From assembly GCA_029959615.1 (NCBI GenBank), contig JASCOD010000003.1, positions 248,001-312,000 of the forward strand: DNA of 64,000 nt, in the 5' to 3' direction. The position numbers and the translations under genes are program-made. Within the stretch, counting starts at the first letter, position 1, and the number at the start of each line of letters is the position of its first letter. This document shows positions 1 to 8,942 of this stretch, in pieces. A model generated the notes under the pieces. It saw only the letters and a list, made by a program, of their open reading frames with translations, ran no database searches and had not been told where the DNA came from. This stretch comes from Flavobacteriaceae bacterium PS02338. Lineage in GTDB: Bacteria > Bacteroidota > Bacteroidia > Sphingobacteriales > Sphingobacteriaceae.

Positions 1-230
1 TATTCAGCCTCGATAATACCTTTTTCCAATAGGTAATTTAGTCCTTTTAAGGCAGTTTCCTTGCTGATCTTTAACTGTTCTGTCAATTGATTTAATGAAG
101 GGAGTCTGTCATTAATTTTCAATTTGTCAGTTTCAATCAGGTGGTTGATATGCTCTGCAAGCTGAAGATATTTCATTCTATGCGTAGAAACATTTTCGCT
201 AGCTTCCGCTGTCTTTTTAGTTTGGCTCAC
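1..230 (-). CDS. GntR-family transcriptional regulator, N-terminal part only
   Basis: This is the N-terminal winged-helix DNA-binding domain of a GntR-type regulator, read leftward and cut by the window edge. The visible part reads YLQLAEHINHLIETDKLK, then a stretch with DRLPSLNQLTEQL, then SKETALKGLNYLLEKGII, which is the classic GntR helix-turn-helix pattern. The start is uncertain. GTG at 230 is the first start after an in-frame stop, while ATG at 176 sits just before the conserved domain. In Bacteroidota such proteins often carry a sugar-binding C-terminal domain, which cannot be seen here. The gene is divergent from the PUL, and CCAWACC repeats lie upstream of it and of several PUL promoters, so it is the likely PUL regulator (inference). 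Confidence 0.8.
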   Translation of the reverse strand, partial: MSQTKKTAEASENVSTHRMKYLQLAEHINHLIETDKLKINDRLPSLNQLTEQLKISKETALKGLNYLLEKGIIEAE

Positions 231-280
231 TTGTTTAGGTTTTTCGATACAAAGCTAATGGATATTTCTGAAAAAAAAGT

Positions 281-300
281 CCATACCATACCAAACTAGT
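281..300. promoter_or_regulatory. Putative GntR operator, site A (regulator side)
   Basis: The site reads ccataccataccaaactagt. It shares the CCA(A/T)ACC repeat with sites B to E and ends in the self-complementary AACTAGTT core. It lies about 50 bases upstream of the GTG start of the divergent regulator, so autoregulation is likely (inference). Confidence 0.5.
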
Positions 301-364
301 TACAATGCGTCTGTAGCCAGTTTTTACGGCTAATTTTATGCCTGCAAGCAAAAAAAATAAAATG

Positions 365-394
365 TTTGATAATTAAGAATATTTTATACATTTG
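365..394 (+). promoter_or_regulatory. Bacteroidota-type promoter of the PUL
   Basis: TTTG at 365-368, an 18-base spacer and TACATTTG at 387-394 match the Bacteroidota consensus TTTG / TAnnTTTG. The start of transcription would be near 400, giving a leader of about 145 bases before the GH3 gene. Operator site B lies directly over and after this start. Confidence 0.6.
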
Positions 395-404
395 CTTAAC
401 CAAT

Positions 405-431
405 TAAACCAAACCAAACCAAACCAGTTTG
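405..431. promoter_or_regulatory. Putative GntR operator, site B (PUL promoter)
   Basis: Four tandem AAACC units are followed by AAACCAGTTTG, in which AAAC and GTTT form an inverted repeat. The site begins 11 bases after the -7 element, a position where a bound repressor would block transcription. Sites A, C, D and E share the repeat. Confidence 0.55.
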
Positions 432-545
432 TCAATTGGGTATAACCAAATATGATGATCAAACTTCTATATGCTCAGTTTTATTAAAATTTGCTGTTAG
501 CCATAGTGGGATCTTTGTAAAAGAAAAATATAAATTACTTCGTCA

Positions 546-3053
546 ATGACTAGATCAATTTCTTTTAAGCGCATATTCCTGTTCTTTTTTGCGATTTCCT
601 ATTCTACTTACACATATGCACAGGTGTATGCTGATAGCAAAGCAGCTGTAGAAGATCGTGTGAAATCCATATTGGCTCAAATGACGTTGGAAGAAAAGCT
701 GGACTACATTGGTGGGTACAAAGGTTTTTACCTAAGGCCTATTGAAAGATTGGGTTTGCCGGAGATTAAACTTACCGATGGGCCTGTGGGTACGCATAAA
801 GATGGAAAGTCTGTAGCCTATCCAGCTAGTATTTTATCGGCAGCTACTTGGGACACTTCATTGATTAAAAGACTGGGTAAGGAACTTGGTAGAGATTCGA
901 GAGCACGTGGCGTACATATATTATTGGCACCAGGGGTCAATATTGTTAGAGCGCCTATGGGCGGAAGAAATTTCGAGTACTTTAGTGAAGATCCGTTATT
1001 GAATTCGAGAATCGGCGTAAGTTATATTAAAGGCTTGCAAGAGGAACGAGTAGTGGCTACGGTAAAACATTACGCTGCTAATAACCAAGAGTGGGATCGT
1101 AACAATGTGAGTTCGGATATTGATGAACGGACCCTTCATGAAATTTATTTACCTGCATTTAAAGCTGCAGTAAAGGAGGGTAAAACAGGTGCGGTAATGA
1201 ATAGTTACAATCCGGTTAACGGTATTTATACTACCCAAAACCACTATCTTAACAACGAAATACTTAAAGGGAAATGGGGTTTTGATGGTTTCGTGATGTC
1301 CGATTGGTCATCAACCTACAATGGCATTGAAGCGGCAAAGGGAGGTTTGGATTTAGAAATGTCCCGTGCGGTTCATATGAATAAAAAAGATATGGCTTTG
1401 GCTATCAAGAACGGAGTGTTGGAAGAAGAGGTGATTAACGATAAAGTGAGAAGGATTTTACGCATTATTTTTCGCTTTGGTTTTTATGATCGTCAGCAGT
1501 TGGATACCTCTATTCCAAAGGATAATCCAGATGGTGCCAAAGTATCACTTGATCTTGCAAGAGGAGGGGTAGTCTTACTAAAGAATGAACGCAATATTCT
1601 TCCGTTATCAAAAGACATTAAAAAAATAGCCGTTATTGGTCCAAATTCAGATGTTTATATTGCGGGTGGTGGGAGTTCCTATACTTTTCCATTTCATTCT
1701 GTAACTACTTTGGCGGGCATAAAGAAGCACGCTAGCAATGCTGATGTTAGTTATTCGGTGGGATTACCTGTGCTTTCAGATTTGGTTGCCAAGTCGGTTT
1801 TTTACACCGAGGCTGGATCTTCAGTGAAAGGCTTAAAAGCAGAATATTTTAACAATATCAGGTTACAAGGAATTCCTTTTAAAACCGGAATAGATACCAT
1901 AGTAAGTATTAATAATGGCTGGCATGTGGCTTCTGATCGTAGGGGTTTCCCTTTTGATCATTGTTCTGTACGTTGGACTGGTGTGGTAAAGCCACAGCAA
2001 TCGGGTAAATATAAATTTACTGTGCGAGGATTTGATGGTTTTAGGCTATATGTAGATGATCAAGAAGTTATAAATCTTTGGAGGGAGCAGGGCATTACAA
2101 CAAAAAGCGTTGCACTTGATTTATCGGCTGGTAAAGAACACAAAGTTAGGTTAGAATATTACGCCAATTCGCATCCAGTAGATATCAGTTTTGCATGGCA
2201 CTTAGATCAACTTGATTTTTCTGAAGCTGTTAAAGCGGCATCGGCTGCTGATGTTGCTGTTGTATGCGTAGGGTTTAATGAAAGTAGCGAGCGTGAAGGG
2301 AATGACCGTTCTTTTGAATTATTGGATTATCAGGATAGCCTCATTAATGTGATTACTAAAGTTAATCCTAAAACGATTGTAGTCTTAAATGCCGGTGGCA
2401 ATGTTTCTATGACTAATTGGCTACCTAAAACTGCAGGCTTGTTGCATGTGTGGTATCCTGGGCAGGAAGGCGGAGACGCAATAGGGGAAATACTTTTTGG
2501 AAAAACCAATCCAAGTGGTAAACTCCCAGTGAGCTTTGAGAAAAAATGGGAGGATAATCCGGCCTTTAATAATTATTATGATCCAACAAACAGTAAGCGA
2601 GTTAAATATAACGAAGGTGTTTTTATGGGCTATAGATATTACGATTCTAAGCATGTAGCGCCTATGTTTCCGTTTGGTTTCGGTTTATCTTACACTTCTT
2701 TTAAATACAGTAATTTGAAGGTAATGGTAAATGCTAAGAGCAAATCGCCACAGGCTACGGTTAGTTTTAGCCTTACTAACACTGGGAATTACGATGGTGC
2801 TGAAGTAGCGCAGCTTTACGTTAGAGATGTAGTGAGTCCAGTTCCGCGACCTTTTAAGGAACTTAAAGATTTTACTAAGGTGTTTTTGAAAAAGGGAGAA
2901 ACGAAAACCATCACTATGAAATTAGATGAATCGGCCTTTGCCTACTATAAAACTAACCTTAAGAGATTTGGATATGATCCAGGTGCATTTGAAATCTTAA
3001 TTGGATCGTCTTCAGCAAATATTCATTTGAAGAAAGCAATAGTTTTAAAATAG
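546..3053 (+). CDS. Glycoside hydrolase family 3 beta-glycosidase with PA14 insert
   Basis: A secreted exo-acting glycosidase of the beta-glucosidase/beta-xylosidase type. It should release terminal sugars from oligosaccharides in the periplasm or at the surface. A signal peptide ends near TYAQ (residue 26). The GH3 N-terminal barrel carries the nucleophile in VMSDWSS (Asp253). A PA14 domain (about 428-553) is inserted in the second GH3 domain, which continues with ESSEREGNDRS (579-589), the usual acid/base region. A fibronectin-III-like domain closes the protein. The length of 835 residues fits PA14-bearing GH3 enzymes. It is the first gene after the PUL promoter and lies 60 bases before susC. 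The exact sugar cannot be told from sequence. Confidence 0.93.
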   Translation: MTRSISFKRIFLFFFAISYSTYTYAQVYADSKAAVEDRVKSILAQMTLEEKLDYIGGYKGFYLRPIERLGLPEIKLTDGPVGTHKDGKSVAYPASILSAATWDTSLIKRLGKELGRDSRARGVHILLAPGVNIVRAPMGGRNFEYFSEDPLLNSRIGVSYIKGLQEERVVATVKHYAANNQEWDRNNVSSDIDERTLHEIYLPAFKAAVKEGKTGAVMNSYNPVNGIYTTQNHYLNNEILKGKWGFDGFVMSDWSSTYNGIEAAKGGLDLEMSRAVHMNKKDMALAIKNGVLEEEVINDKVRRILRIIFRFGFYDRQQLDTSIPKDNPDGAKVSLDLARGGVVLLKNERNILPLSKDIKKIAVIGPNSDVYIAGGGSSYTFPFHSVTTLAGIKKHASNADVSYSVGLPVLSDLVAKSVFYTEAGSSVKGLKAEYFNNIRLQGIPFKTGIDTIVSINNGWHVASDRRGFPFDHCSVRWTGVVKPQQSGKYKFTVRGFDGFRLYVDDQEVINLWREQGITTKSVALDLSAGKEHKVRLEYYANSHPVDISFAWHLDQLDFSEAVKAASAADVAVVCVGFNESSEREGNDRSFELLDYQDSLINVITKVNPKTIVVLNAGGNVSMTNWLPKTAGLLHVWYPGQEGGDAIGEILFGKTNPSGKLPVSFEKKWEDNPAFNNYYDPTNSKRVKYNEGVFMGYRYYDSKHVAPMFPFGFGLSYTSFKYSNLKVMVNAKSKSPQATVSFSLTNTGNYDGAEVAQLYVRDVVSPVPRPFKELKDFTKVFLKKGETKTITMKLDESAFAYYKTNLKRFGYDPGAFEILIGSSSANIHLKKAIVLK

Positions 3054-3113
3054 ACTGCCTGAGGTTAATAGGCGAAATTTTTAACCAAGTATGTTGTACT
3101 AACCAAATATGTA

Positions 3114-6100
3114 ATGAAATTTTATGTTGTTTTAATTTGTGCCGTTTTGGGCTTTCAAAGCGCTAACGCACTAAAGCGCTTCAAATCTAATGCTGAACCC
3201 GCACCGGTTTATATTACTGGTACGGTAACCGATGATATGGGTGAGTTATTACCAGGTGTGAATGTTAGGCTAAAAGGAACCAACAGTACAACACAAACCA
3301 ATAATGATGGAACTTTTAAATTTTCTATTCCAGAGCTAAAAGGTACACTGGTATTCTCTTACACTGGTTTTACTACTAAAGAGGTGGCTATTACAGCTGC
3401 TACCGTTTACCGTATAAAACTTGCCAAGGATTTGAAAATTCTAGAAGAAATTGTAGTAATTGGTTATGGTACCACTACCAAAAGAGACTTAACAGGTGCT
3501 GTAAGTCAGGTAAGCATGGAAGATTTGCAGAAAGCACCTGTAGCCTCTTTAGAAGATGCTTTAGCGGGTAGAGTTGCGGGTGTTCAAGTTACGGCGTCAG
3601 ACGGCCAGCCAGGGGCACCGATGCAGATTTCCATTAGAGGAAATAATTCCATTACCCAAAGCAATTCGCCTTTGTATGTAATTGATGGTTTTCCGATCGA
3701 AGATCCTACTAATAACATCATTAACCCTGCTGAGGTAGAATCGATAGATATTTTGAAAGATGCTTCGGCAACCGCAATTTATGGCGCCAGAGGAGCTAAT
3801 GGGGTCATTATCATCACTACTAAAAAGGGTAAAATTGGCGATCCTACCATTTCCTATCAGAATTATTTCGGAATTCAGCAAAATCTTAAACAACAGGAGT
3901 TGTTGAGTGCTTACGAATTTGTTAAATATCAACTAGAGTTTAATTCGGCAGTTTACACACCCATCTACCTCAAAGATGGAAGAGATCTAGAATATTATAG
4001 AAATGTAGAAGGAATTAACTGGCAGGATAAAATTTTCAGGACATCTCCCATGCAGAACCATTTCTTGTCTATTAATGGTGGAACGGATAAAACCAGATAT
4101 TCTATTTCTGGCTCTGTTTTAAATCAAGATGGAATTATTGTGAATAGTGGCTTTAATAGATATCAAGGTCGTGTTATATTAGACCAAACCATTAATCCTA
4201 AACTTAAAGTAGGGATCAACCTTAATTATTCGAACACAAAAACCTATGGTACCATTGCTACAGAACAAAACGGTAGTGCCACAGCAAGTTTAATGTATAG
4301 TGTTTGGGGTTATAGGCCTATTACTGGTGATGCCTTAACCGATGAACAATTGGTGGAGCAACCTTTTGATCCAGATGTGAATCCAATTGCCGAGTATCGT
4401 ATCAATCCAGCCATATCTACCAGAAACGAATATAACCCGTCTTTTGTGAATGCGATATTAGCTAATGCTTATGCTGAATATAAATTTAAGAACTATTTTA
4501 CCTTCAAAGCATCTGGCGGCATTACCAAGAGAGACACAAGGAAAGAGATATTCAACAATTCAAACACAAGATCGGGTAACCCACTTTCGGGTAGCAATGG
4601 TGTAAATGGCTCGATTATGAATTATGATGTAAATAATTATTTGAGTGAAAATACACTGACTTATAAGAGAAATGTCAATAAAGTGCATAACATTACGGCG
4701 CTTGCCGGTTTTACGCTTCAACAAATATCAAGCTATAGCTCTGGTTTTGCAGCTACGCAAGTACCTAACGAATCGTTGGGTATTAGCGGACTGGAAGAAG
4801 GGATTCCTAATCGTGTATATTCTACCAGTTCTAAATCAGCGCTAATGTCGTTTTTAATAAGATTGAATTATAGTTATAAATCTAGGTATTTGTTTACGGC
4901 TTCATTTAGGGCAGATGGTTCTTCTAAATTTGCTCCTGGCAACAAATGGGCGTATTTCCCTTCGGGATCTTTTGCCTGGGTAATGAGCGATGAATCTTTT
5001 ATGAAAAGGATCAAGCCTGTGACCAGTGCTAAATTAAGGGCTAGTTACGGTTTGACGGGTAACAACAGGGTAACTGATTTTGCTTATCTATCGTCATATC
5101 AAATTATCTCTAACTCTGGTTACAATTTTAATAATGGACCAGTTAATGGATCTATTCCTAATCTTTTAGGGAATAAAGACTTAAAATGGGAAACTACCGC
5201 TCAGGCTGATATTGGGGTAGATGTGAGTTTATTTAAAAACCGGATTTCTGTAACCGCCGATTATTACGATAAAAGAACCTACGATTTGCTGATCAATTCT
5301 TCATTAGCTCCGTCGCAAGGCTTTTTAAATGGGATGCGAAATATTGGTAAAGTAGGGAACAAGGGCTTTGAATTTACCTTGAATACCACCAACGTGAAAA
5401 ATAAAACTTTCTCATGGAACAGTAGCTTTAACATCTCCTTTAACCGCAATAAAGTATTGGAGTTAACGGAGGAAGATCCATCTATTTTGTCTAGAATCAA
5501 TTGGGGCAACTTCAACAACGCTTATCCATACATTGCTATTCCAGGACGCCCAATAGGACAGTTTTATGGTTATGTTTGGGATGGCGTATATCAGTATAGT
5601 GATTTTAACCAGTTAGCCAACGGCAACTATGAGCTAAAGCCTAATGTACCTGACAATGGGCAATCCGGTAAGATACAGCCTGGTTTTATTAAATACAAAG
5701 ACATTAATGGCGATGGGCAGGTAGACAGTTATGACCAAACGATTATTGGAGACCCTAATCCAATCCATACTGGCGGTTTTTCTAATAATTTCAACTACAA
5801 AGGGTTTGACTTGAACGTTTTCTTCCAATGGTCATACGGCAATGAACTACTGAATGCCAATCGTATTGAATTTGAAGGTGGCGAAAATAGAAATTCATTA
5901 AACATGTTTGCTTCTTATGCTAACCGCTGGACGCCAGAGAACCAAACCAACGAACTTTATAAAGTGTACGGACAGGGACCATTGGTTTATTCTTCTAGAA
6001 CCATTGAAGACGGCTCGTACCTAAGGTTAAAAACGGTTTCTTTGGGTTATACCCTTAGCCAATCACTTCTTAAAAAGCTAAAGATTAAAAACCTTAGGGT

Positions 6101-6254
6101 TTATGCTTCTGGTCAGAATTTATACACCTGGACCAATTACTCAGGGCTTGATCCAGAGGTTTCTACCTATGCTTCGGCGCTTACCCCAGGCTTTGATTGG
6201 TCGGCCTACCCAAAAGCAAGAACAATCATTTTTGGACTTAACCTTACACTATAA
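3114..6254 (+). CDS. SusC/RagA-family TonB-dependent glycan importer
   Basis: An outer-membrane beta-barrel that imports oligosaccharides with its SusD partner, powered by TonB. A signal peptide is followed by a carboxypeptidase-regulatory-like domain (about 32-107, ITGTVTDDMGELLPGVNV). Next come the SusC signature EIVVIGYGTTTKRDLTGAV, a plug domain (about 113-235, ending in ATAIYGARGANGVIIITTKKG) and a long barrel ending in TIIFGLNLTL. The length of 1046 residues is normal for SusC. It sits between GH3 and susD with short gaps, so it is probably co-transcribed from the promoter at 365. The partner pair defines this region as a PUL. The substrate is not predictable. Confidence 0.96.
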   Translation: MKFYVVLICAVLGFQSANALKRFKSNAEPAPVYITGTVTDDMGELLPGVNVRLKGTNSTTQTNNDGTFKFSIPELKGTLVFSYTGFTTKEVAITAATVYRIKLAKDLKILEEIVVIGYGTTTKRDLTGAVSQVSMEDLQKAPVASLEDALAGRVAGVQVTASDGQPGAPMQISIRGNNSITQSNSPLYVIDGFPIEDPTNNIINPAEVESIDILKDASATAIYGARGANGVIIITTKKGKIGDPTISYQNYFGIQQNLKQQELLSAYEFVKYQLEFNSAVYTPIYLKDGRDLEYYRNVEGINWQDKIFRTSPMQNHFLSINGGTDKTRYSISGSVLNQDGIIVNSGFNRYQGRVILDQTINPKLKVGINLNYSNTKTYGTIATEQNGSATASLMYSVWGYRPITGDALTDEQLVEQPFDPDVNPIAEYRINPAISTRNEYNPSFVNAILANAYAEYKFKNYFTFKASGGITKRDTRKEIFNNSNTRSGNPLSGSNGVNGSIMNYDVNNYLSENTLTYKRNVNKVHNITALAGFTLQQISSYSSGFAATQVPNESLGISGLEEGIPNRVYSTSSKSALMSFLIRLNYSYKSRYLFTASFRADGSSKFAPGNKWAYFPSGSFAWVMSDESFMKRIKPVTSAKLRASYGLTGNNRVTDFAYLSSYQIISNSGYNFNNGPVNGSIPNLLGNKDLKWETTAQADIGVDVSLFKNRISVTADYYDKRTYDLLINSSLAPSQGFLNGMRNIGKVGNKGFEFTLNTTNVKNKTFSWNSSFNISFNRNKVLELTEEDPSILSRINWGNFNNAYPYIAIPGRPIGQFYGYVWDGVYQYSDFNQLANGNYELKPNVPDNGQSGKIQPGFIKYKDINGDGQVDSYDQTIIGDPNPIHTGGFSNNFNYKGFDLNVFFQWSYGNELLNANRIEFEGGENRNSLNMFASYANRWTPENQTNELYKVYGQGPLVYSSRTIEDGSYLRLKTVSLGYTLSQSLLKKLKIKNLRVYASGQNLYTWTNYSGLDPEVSTYASALTPGFDWSAYPKARTIIFGLNLTL

Positions 6255-6279
6255 ATCATAATCACTTAAAAAATTGAAC

Positions 6280-7887
6280 ATGAAAAGGATTATTTATTTG
6301 ATGTGCATCTTACTCATCTTGCCTTTTACTTCCTGCAAGAAGTTTTTAGATACAGAGCCAACTGATTTTAAAACACCAGAAAATCATTTTAATACCGAGA
6401 GTGAATTAAACACTGCTTTGGTAGGGGTGTATAATAAATTGGCCGATGAAAGAACTTATCGCAGAGGTTTGTTTACCTACTTGGCCATAAGCGACGAGTT
6501 TTTTTACCGCAATGTTTCAACGGCGTCCATCTACGTATTAGATTTTGATGCGGCACATGTTGATATTGGCAGGTTTTGGGAAGCACTTTACCAAGGGATT
6601 GATCGGGCCAACGCAGTGCTTGAGAATATCAATAAACCAGTGATGGATGAGCAGAGGAGAAACAATGTGCGTGGAGAAGCATTGTTTTTAAGGGCTTACT
6701 ACTATTTTTTATTGGCAGATAATTTTGGAGGTGTACCATTGAAACTGGTTTCAACCAAAAATCCTAAAGAAGTGCCACTGCCTAGAGCACCACTTAAAGA
6801 CGTGTATGCCCAGATTTTAAAAGATATGACTGAAGCATATCCCTTGGTGCTAGATATCAAAAAAGATCCTTTGGATAAGACAGATACAGGTATTGAATAC
6901 AGTGAAAGAATAACGAAATCTGCAGTGGCGGGTATATTGGCCAAAGTTTGCTTAACTATGGCAGGCCAGCCCTTAAATGACCAGTCAAAATATGCAGAGG
7001 CATTGCAATGGTCAGAAAAAGTAATTAGTTCTGGTAGACATGCTTTGAATGCAGACTATAAGCAGATTTTTATTAACGCTGCCAAAGACCTACAAGATAC
7101 CAAGGAATGTATTTGGGAAGTTGGTTTTTATGGAAATAATACGGGTAGCTTTACGCAGGGAGGTACATTGGGGATCAGTAATGGTATTACCAGTACAGAT
7201 TTGGTTGATCCGGGGTATTCTACGGGAAGTATTAACACTACCGCACGTTTGTATAATTTGTACGATGCTACAGATGTACGACGCGACTGGTGTATAGCGC
7301 CATTTAGGTACACGACCACTAATAACGTAACTACCCAAACCGCTTGGACCACTGCACAAATTTACGATCGTAACATTGGTAAATGGCGTAGAACCTATGA
7401 AAGTGTAATGCCTAAAACAAAAGATTTTAATGCCGTTAATTTCCCTGTGTTACGCTATTCGGATGTGTTTTTAATGTATGCAGAAGCGGCCAATGCGATT
7501 AATAACGGACCTAATGCTTTGGCAGAAAACTACCTGAACCAAGTAAGAAGAAGAGGCCATAACAAGCCCGTAAACGTAGCAGATCCTACCGTAGATGTGG
7601 CAACAGGCTTAGCGCCAGCTAGATTTTTGGAAGAAATTCAAAATGAGAGAGCTAGAGAGTTTGCTTTTGAAGGAATGAGACAGCATGATTTGAAACGCTG
7701 GGGTATTTACGTGACCAGAATGAACACATTGGCAACTGAAATTACCGCTGGTGCGCCATCTACATGGAGATATGCGGCTTCAGCGGGTAGAAATACCTCG
7801 GCCAGAAATCTCCTTTTTCCGATTCCAAATTCCGAATTGGTGCTTAACCCAGGTATTGGCGTTCATGACCAAAATCCTGGCTGGTAA
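6280..7887 (+). CDS. SusD/RagB-family glycan-binding lipoprotein
   Basis: A surface lipoprotein that lids the SusC barrel and binds the glycan. The signal peptide ends in the lipobox PFTSC with the acylated Cys19, followed by KKFLDTEPTD, a typical SusD N-terminus. Helical repeats follow (FWEALYQGIDRANAVLENI, GEALFLRAYYYF). The C-terminal SusD signature includes NERAREFAFEGMRQHDLKRW and ends LNPGIGVHDQNPGW. ATG at 6280 is taken as the start because it leads directly into the signal peptide; TTG at 6274 would add two residues. It lies 25 bases after susC. Confidence 0.95.
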   Translation: MKRIIYLMCILLILPFTSCKKFLDTEPTDFKTPENHFNTESELNTALVGVYNKLADERTYRRGLFTYLAISDEFFYRNVSTASIYVLDFDAAHVDIGRFWEALYQGIDRANAVLENINKPVMDEQRRNNVRGEALFLRAYYYFLLADNFGGVPLKLVSTKNPKEVPLPRAPLKDVYAQILKDMTEAYPLVLDIKKDPLDKTDTGIEYSERITKSAVAGILAKVCLTMAGQPLNDQSKYAEALQWSEKVISSGRHALNADYKQIFINAAKDLQDTKECIWEVGFYGNNTGSFTQGGTLGISNGITSTDLVDPGYSTGSINTTARLYNLYDATDVRRDWCIAPFRYTTTNNVTTQTAWTTAQIYDRNIGKWRRTYESVMPKTKDFNAVNFPVLRYSDVFLMYAEAANAINNGPNALAENYLNQVRRRGHNKPVNVADPTVDVATGLAPARFLEEIQNERAREFAFEGMRQHDLKRWGIYVTRMNTLATEITAGAPSTWRYAASAGRNTSARNLLFPIPNSELVLNPGIGVHDQNPGW

Positions 7888-7914
7888 AATTTGATGACCA
7901 TAAAAATTAAAAAA

Positions 7915-8793
7915 ATGAAACACTTGATTTTTGCGATAAGTACTTTATTGGTTGTCTTGTCGGGATGTGCGAAGGATAAGGTGGAACAACCTAAATTTGA
8001 GGTGAACACTGTAGCCTTAACCTATAAAGTTGGCGAAGAAATAACGTTTAAATTTTCAGGAAACCCAGATAACATTACTTTCTTTTCTGGAGAAGATGGA
8101 AAGAAATACGAGTTCCGTAACCGTACCTCATTGCCTGGTAAGTTGCAAGTTCAATTTACCTCTTGGGTAGATAGGGGAGTGAGACAGAACCTTCAATTAA
8201 TGGTTACTTCAGACATTACTGGTGCCATTAATGCCACCACTGTCAGTGCAGCAAAATGGACCGATGTTTCCAGTCGTGCGGTATTTTCTACTGGTGCGGA
8301 TAATACGCCTTCTGGGGCCATCGATTTATCTGATTTTTCAGATCTAGGAAAACCAATTTCTGTGGCATTCAAATACACTGATGTGAAAACCGCCGCTCAG
8401 CAAAACCGTTGGGTAATCCGTACTTTTAATGCCAATTCGGTTCGTGGCACCTCGGTTACGCCATTAGCCGTTATGGCAGATGCAGGTTGGGTGGGGATCA
8501 ACTATAAGAACCCGGCGGCGGTTTGGACCATTACCAGCGCACAGCTACTGATGTATGGAGGTACTGTAGGTTCAGATGATAATGAAGATTGGGTGGTGTC
8601 TAAACAGTTAGATCCAAATTTCATCAAGTCTGATGTAGGTTATGTACTTAAAAATATCAGTACGCAGCCCTCAGATTTTATTTACAAATATGATAAAGCA
8701 GGTGTATATAAAGTTTCCTTCTTGGTGTCAAACAGGTTGGGCTCATCTGTTAAAGAAACCGTAAAAGAACTGACGTTAAATATTGTTCAGTAA
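7915..8793 (+). CDS. DUF5017 surface lipoprotein (SusE-position glycan-binding protein)
   Basis: A lipoprotein in the position where PULs encode an extra surface glycan-binding protein. The lipobox VLSGC places the acylated cysteine at residue 18. The region FEVNTVALTYKVGEEITFKF, then GNPDNITFFSGEDGKKYEF, matches the DUF5017 family as I recall it. A C-terminal PKD-like stretch (YKYDKAGVYKVSFLVSN) follows. The chosen ATG begins MKHLIFAIS; ATG at 7894 is possible but leaves a charged extension before the signal peptide. It is tightly linked to susD. Glycan binding is inferred from position only. Confidence 0.8.
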   Translation: MKHLIFAISTLLVVLSGCAKDKVEQPKFEVNTVALTYKVGEEITFKFSGNPDNITFFSGEDGKKYEFRNRTSLPGKLQVQFTSWVDRGVRQNLQLMVTSDITGAINATTVSAAKWTDVSSRAVFSTGADNTPSGAIDLSDFSDLGKPISVAFKYTDVKTAAQQNRWVIRTFNANSVRGTSVTPLAVMADAGWVGINYKNPAAVWTITSAQLLMYGGTVGSDDNEDWVVSKQLDPNFIKSDVGYVLKNISTQPSDFIYKYDKAGVYKVSFLVSNRLGSSVKETVKELTLNIVQ

Positions 8794-8808
8794 CATATTT
8801 GAAAATGT

Positions 8809-8892
8809 CGTCATTGCGAGGCACGAAGCAATCCTACAACTATTGCTAGGTAAAACTACCGCTTTAAGATTGCTTCGTGCCTCGCAATGACG
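8809..8892. repeat. Hairpin repeat, copy R1
   Basis: The 25-base arms at 8809-8833 and 8868-8892 are perfect inverted repeats (cgtcattgcgaggcacgaag and its complement), with a 34-base interior. The same element recurs at 17599, 53198 and 56751. Here it lies inside the PUL transcription unit, between the DUF5017 gene and the next gene. Confidence 0.9.
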
Positions 8893-8942
8893 TACTATGA
8901 GATTTTAATTGAAGTTAAAACAAAAATCCCCATTGCTTAGCC

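Noticed and set aside
8809..8892. R1 as a CRISPR repeat or IS end
   Set aside because: It is a single isolated palindrome, with no spacer series and no adjacent transposase.
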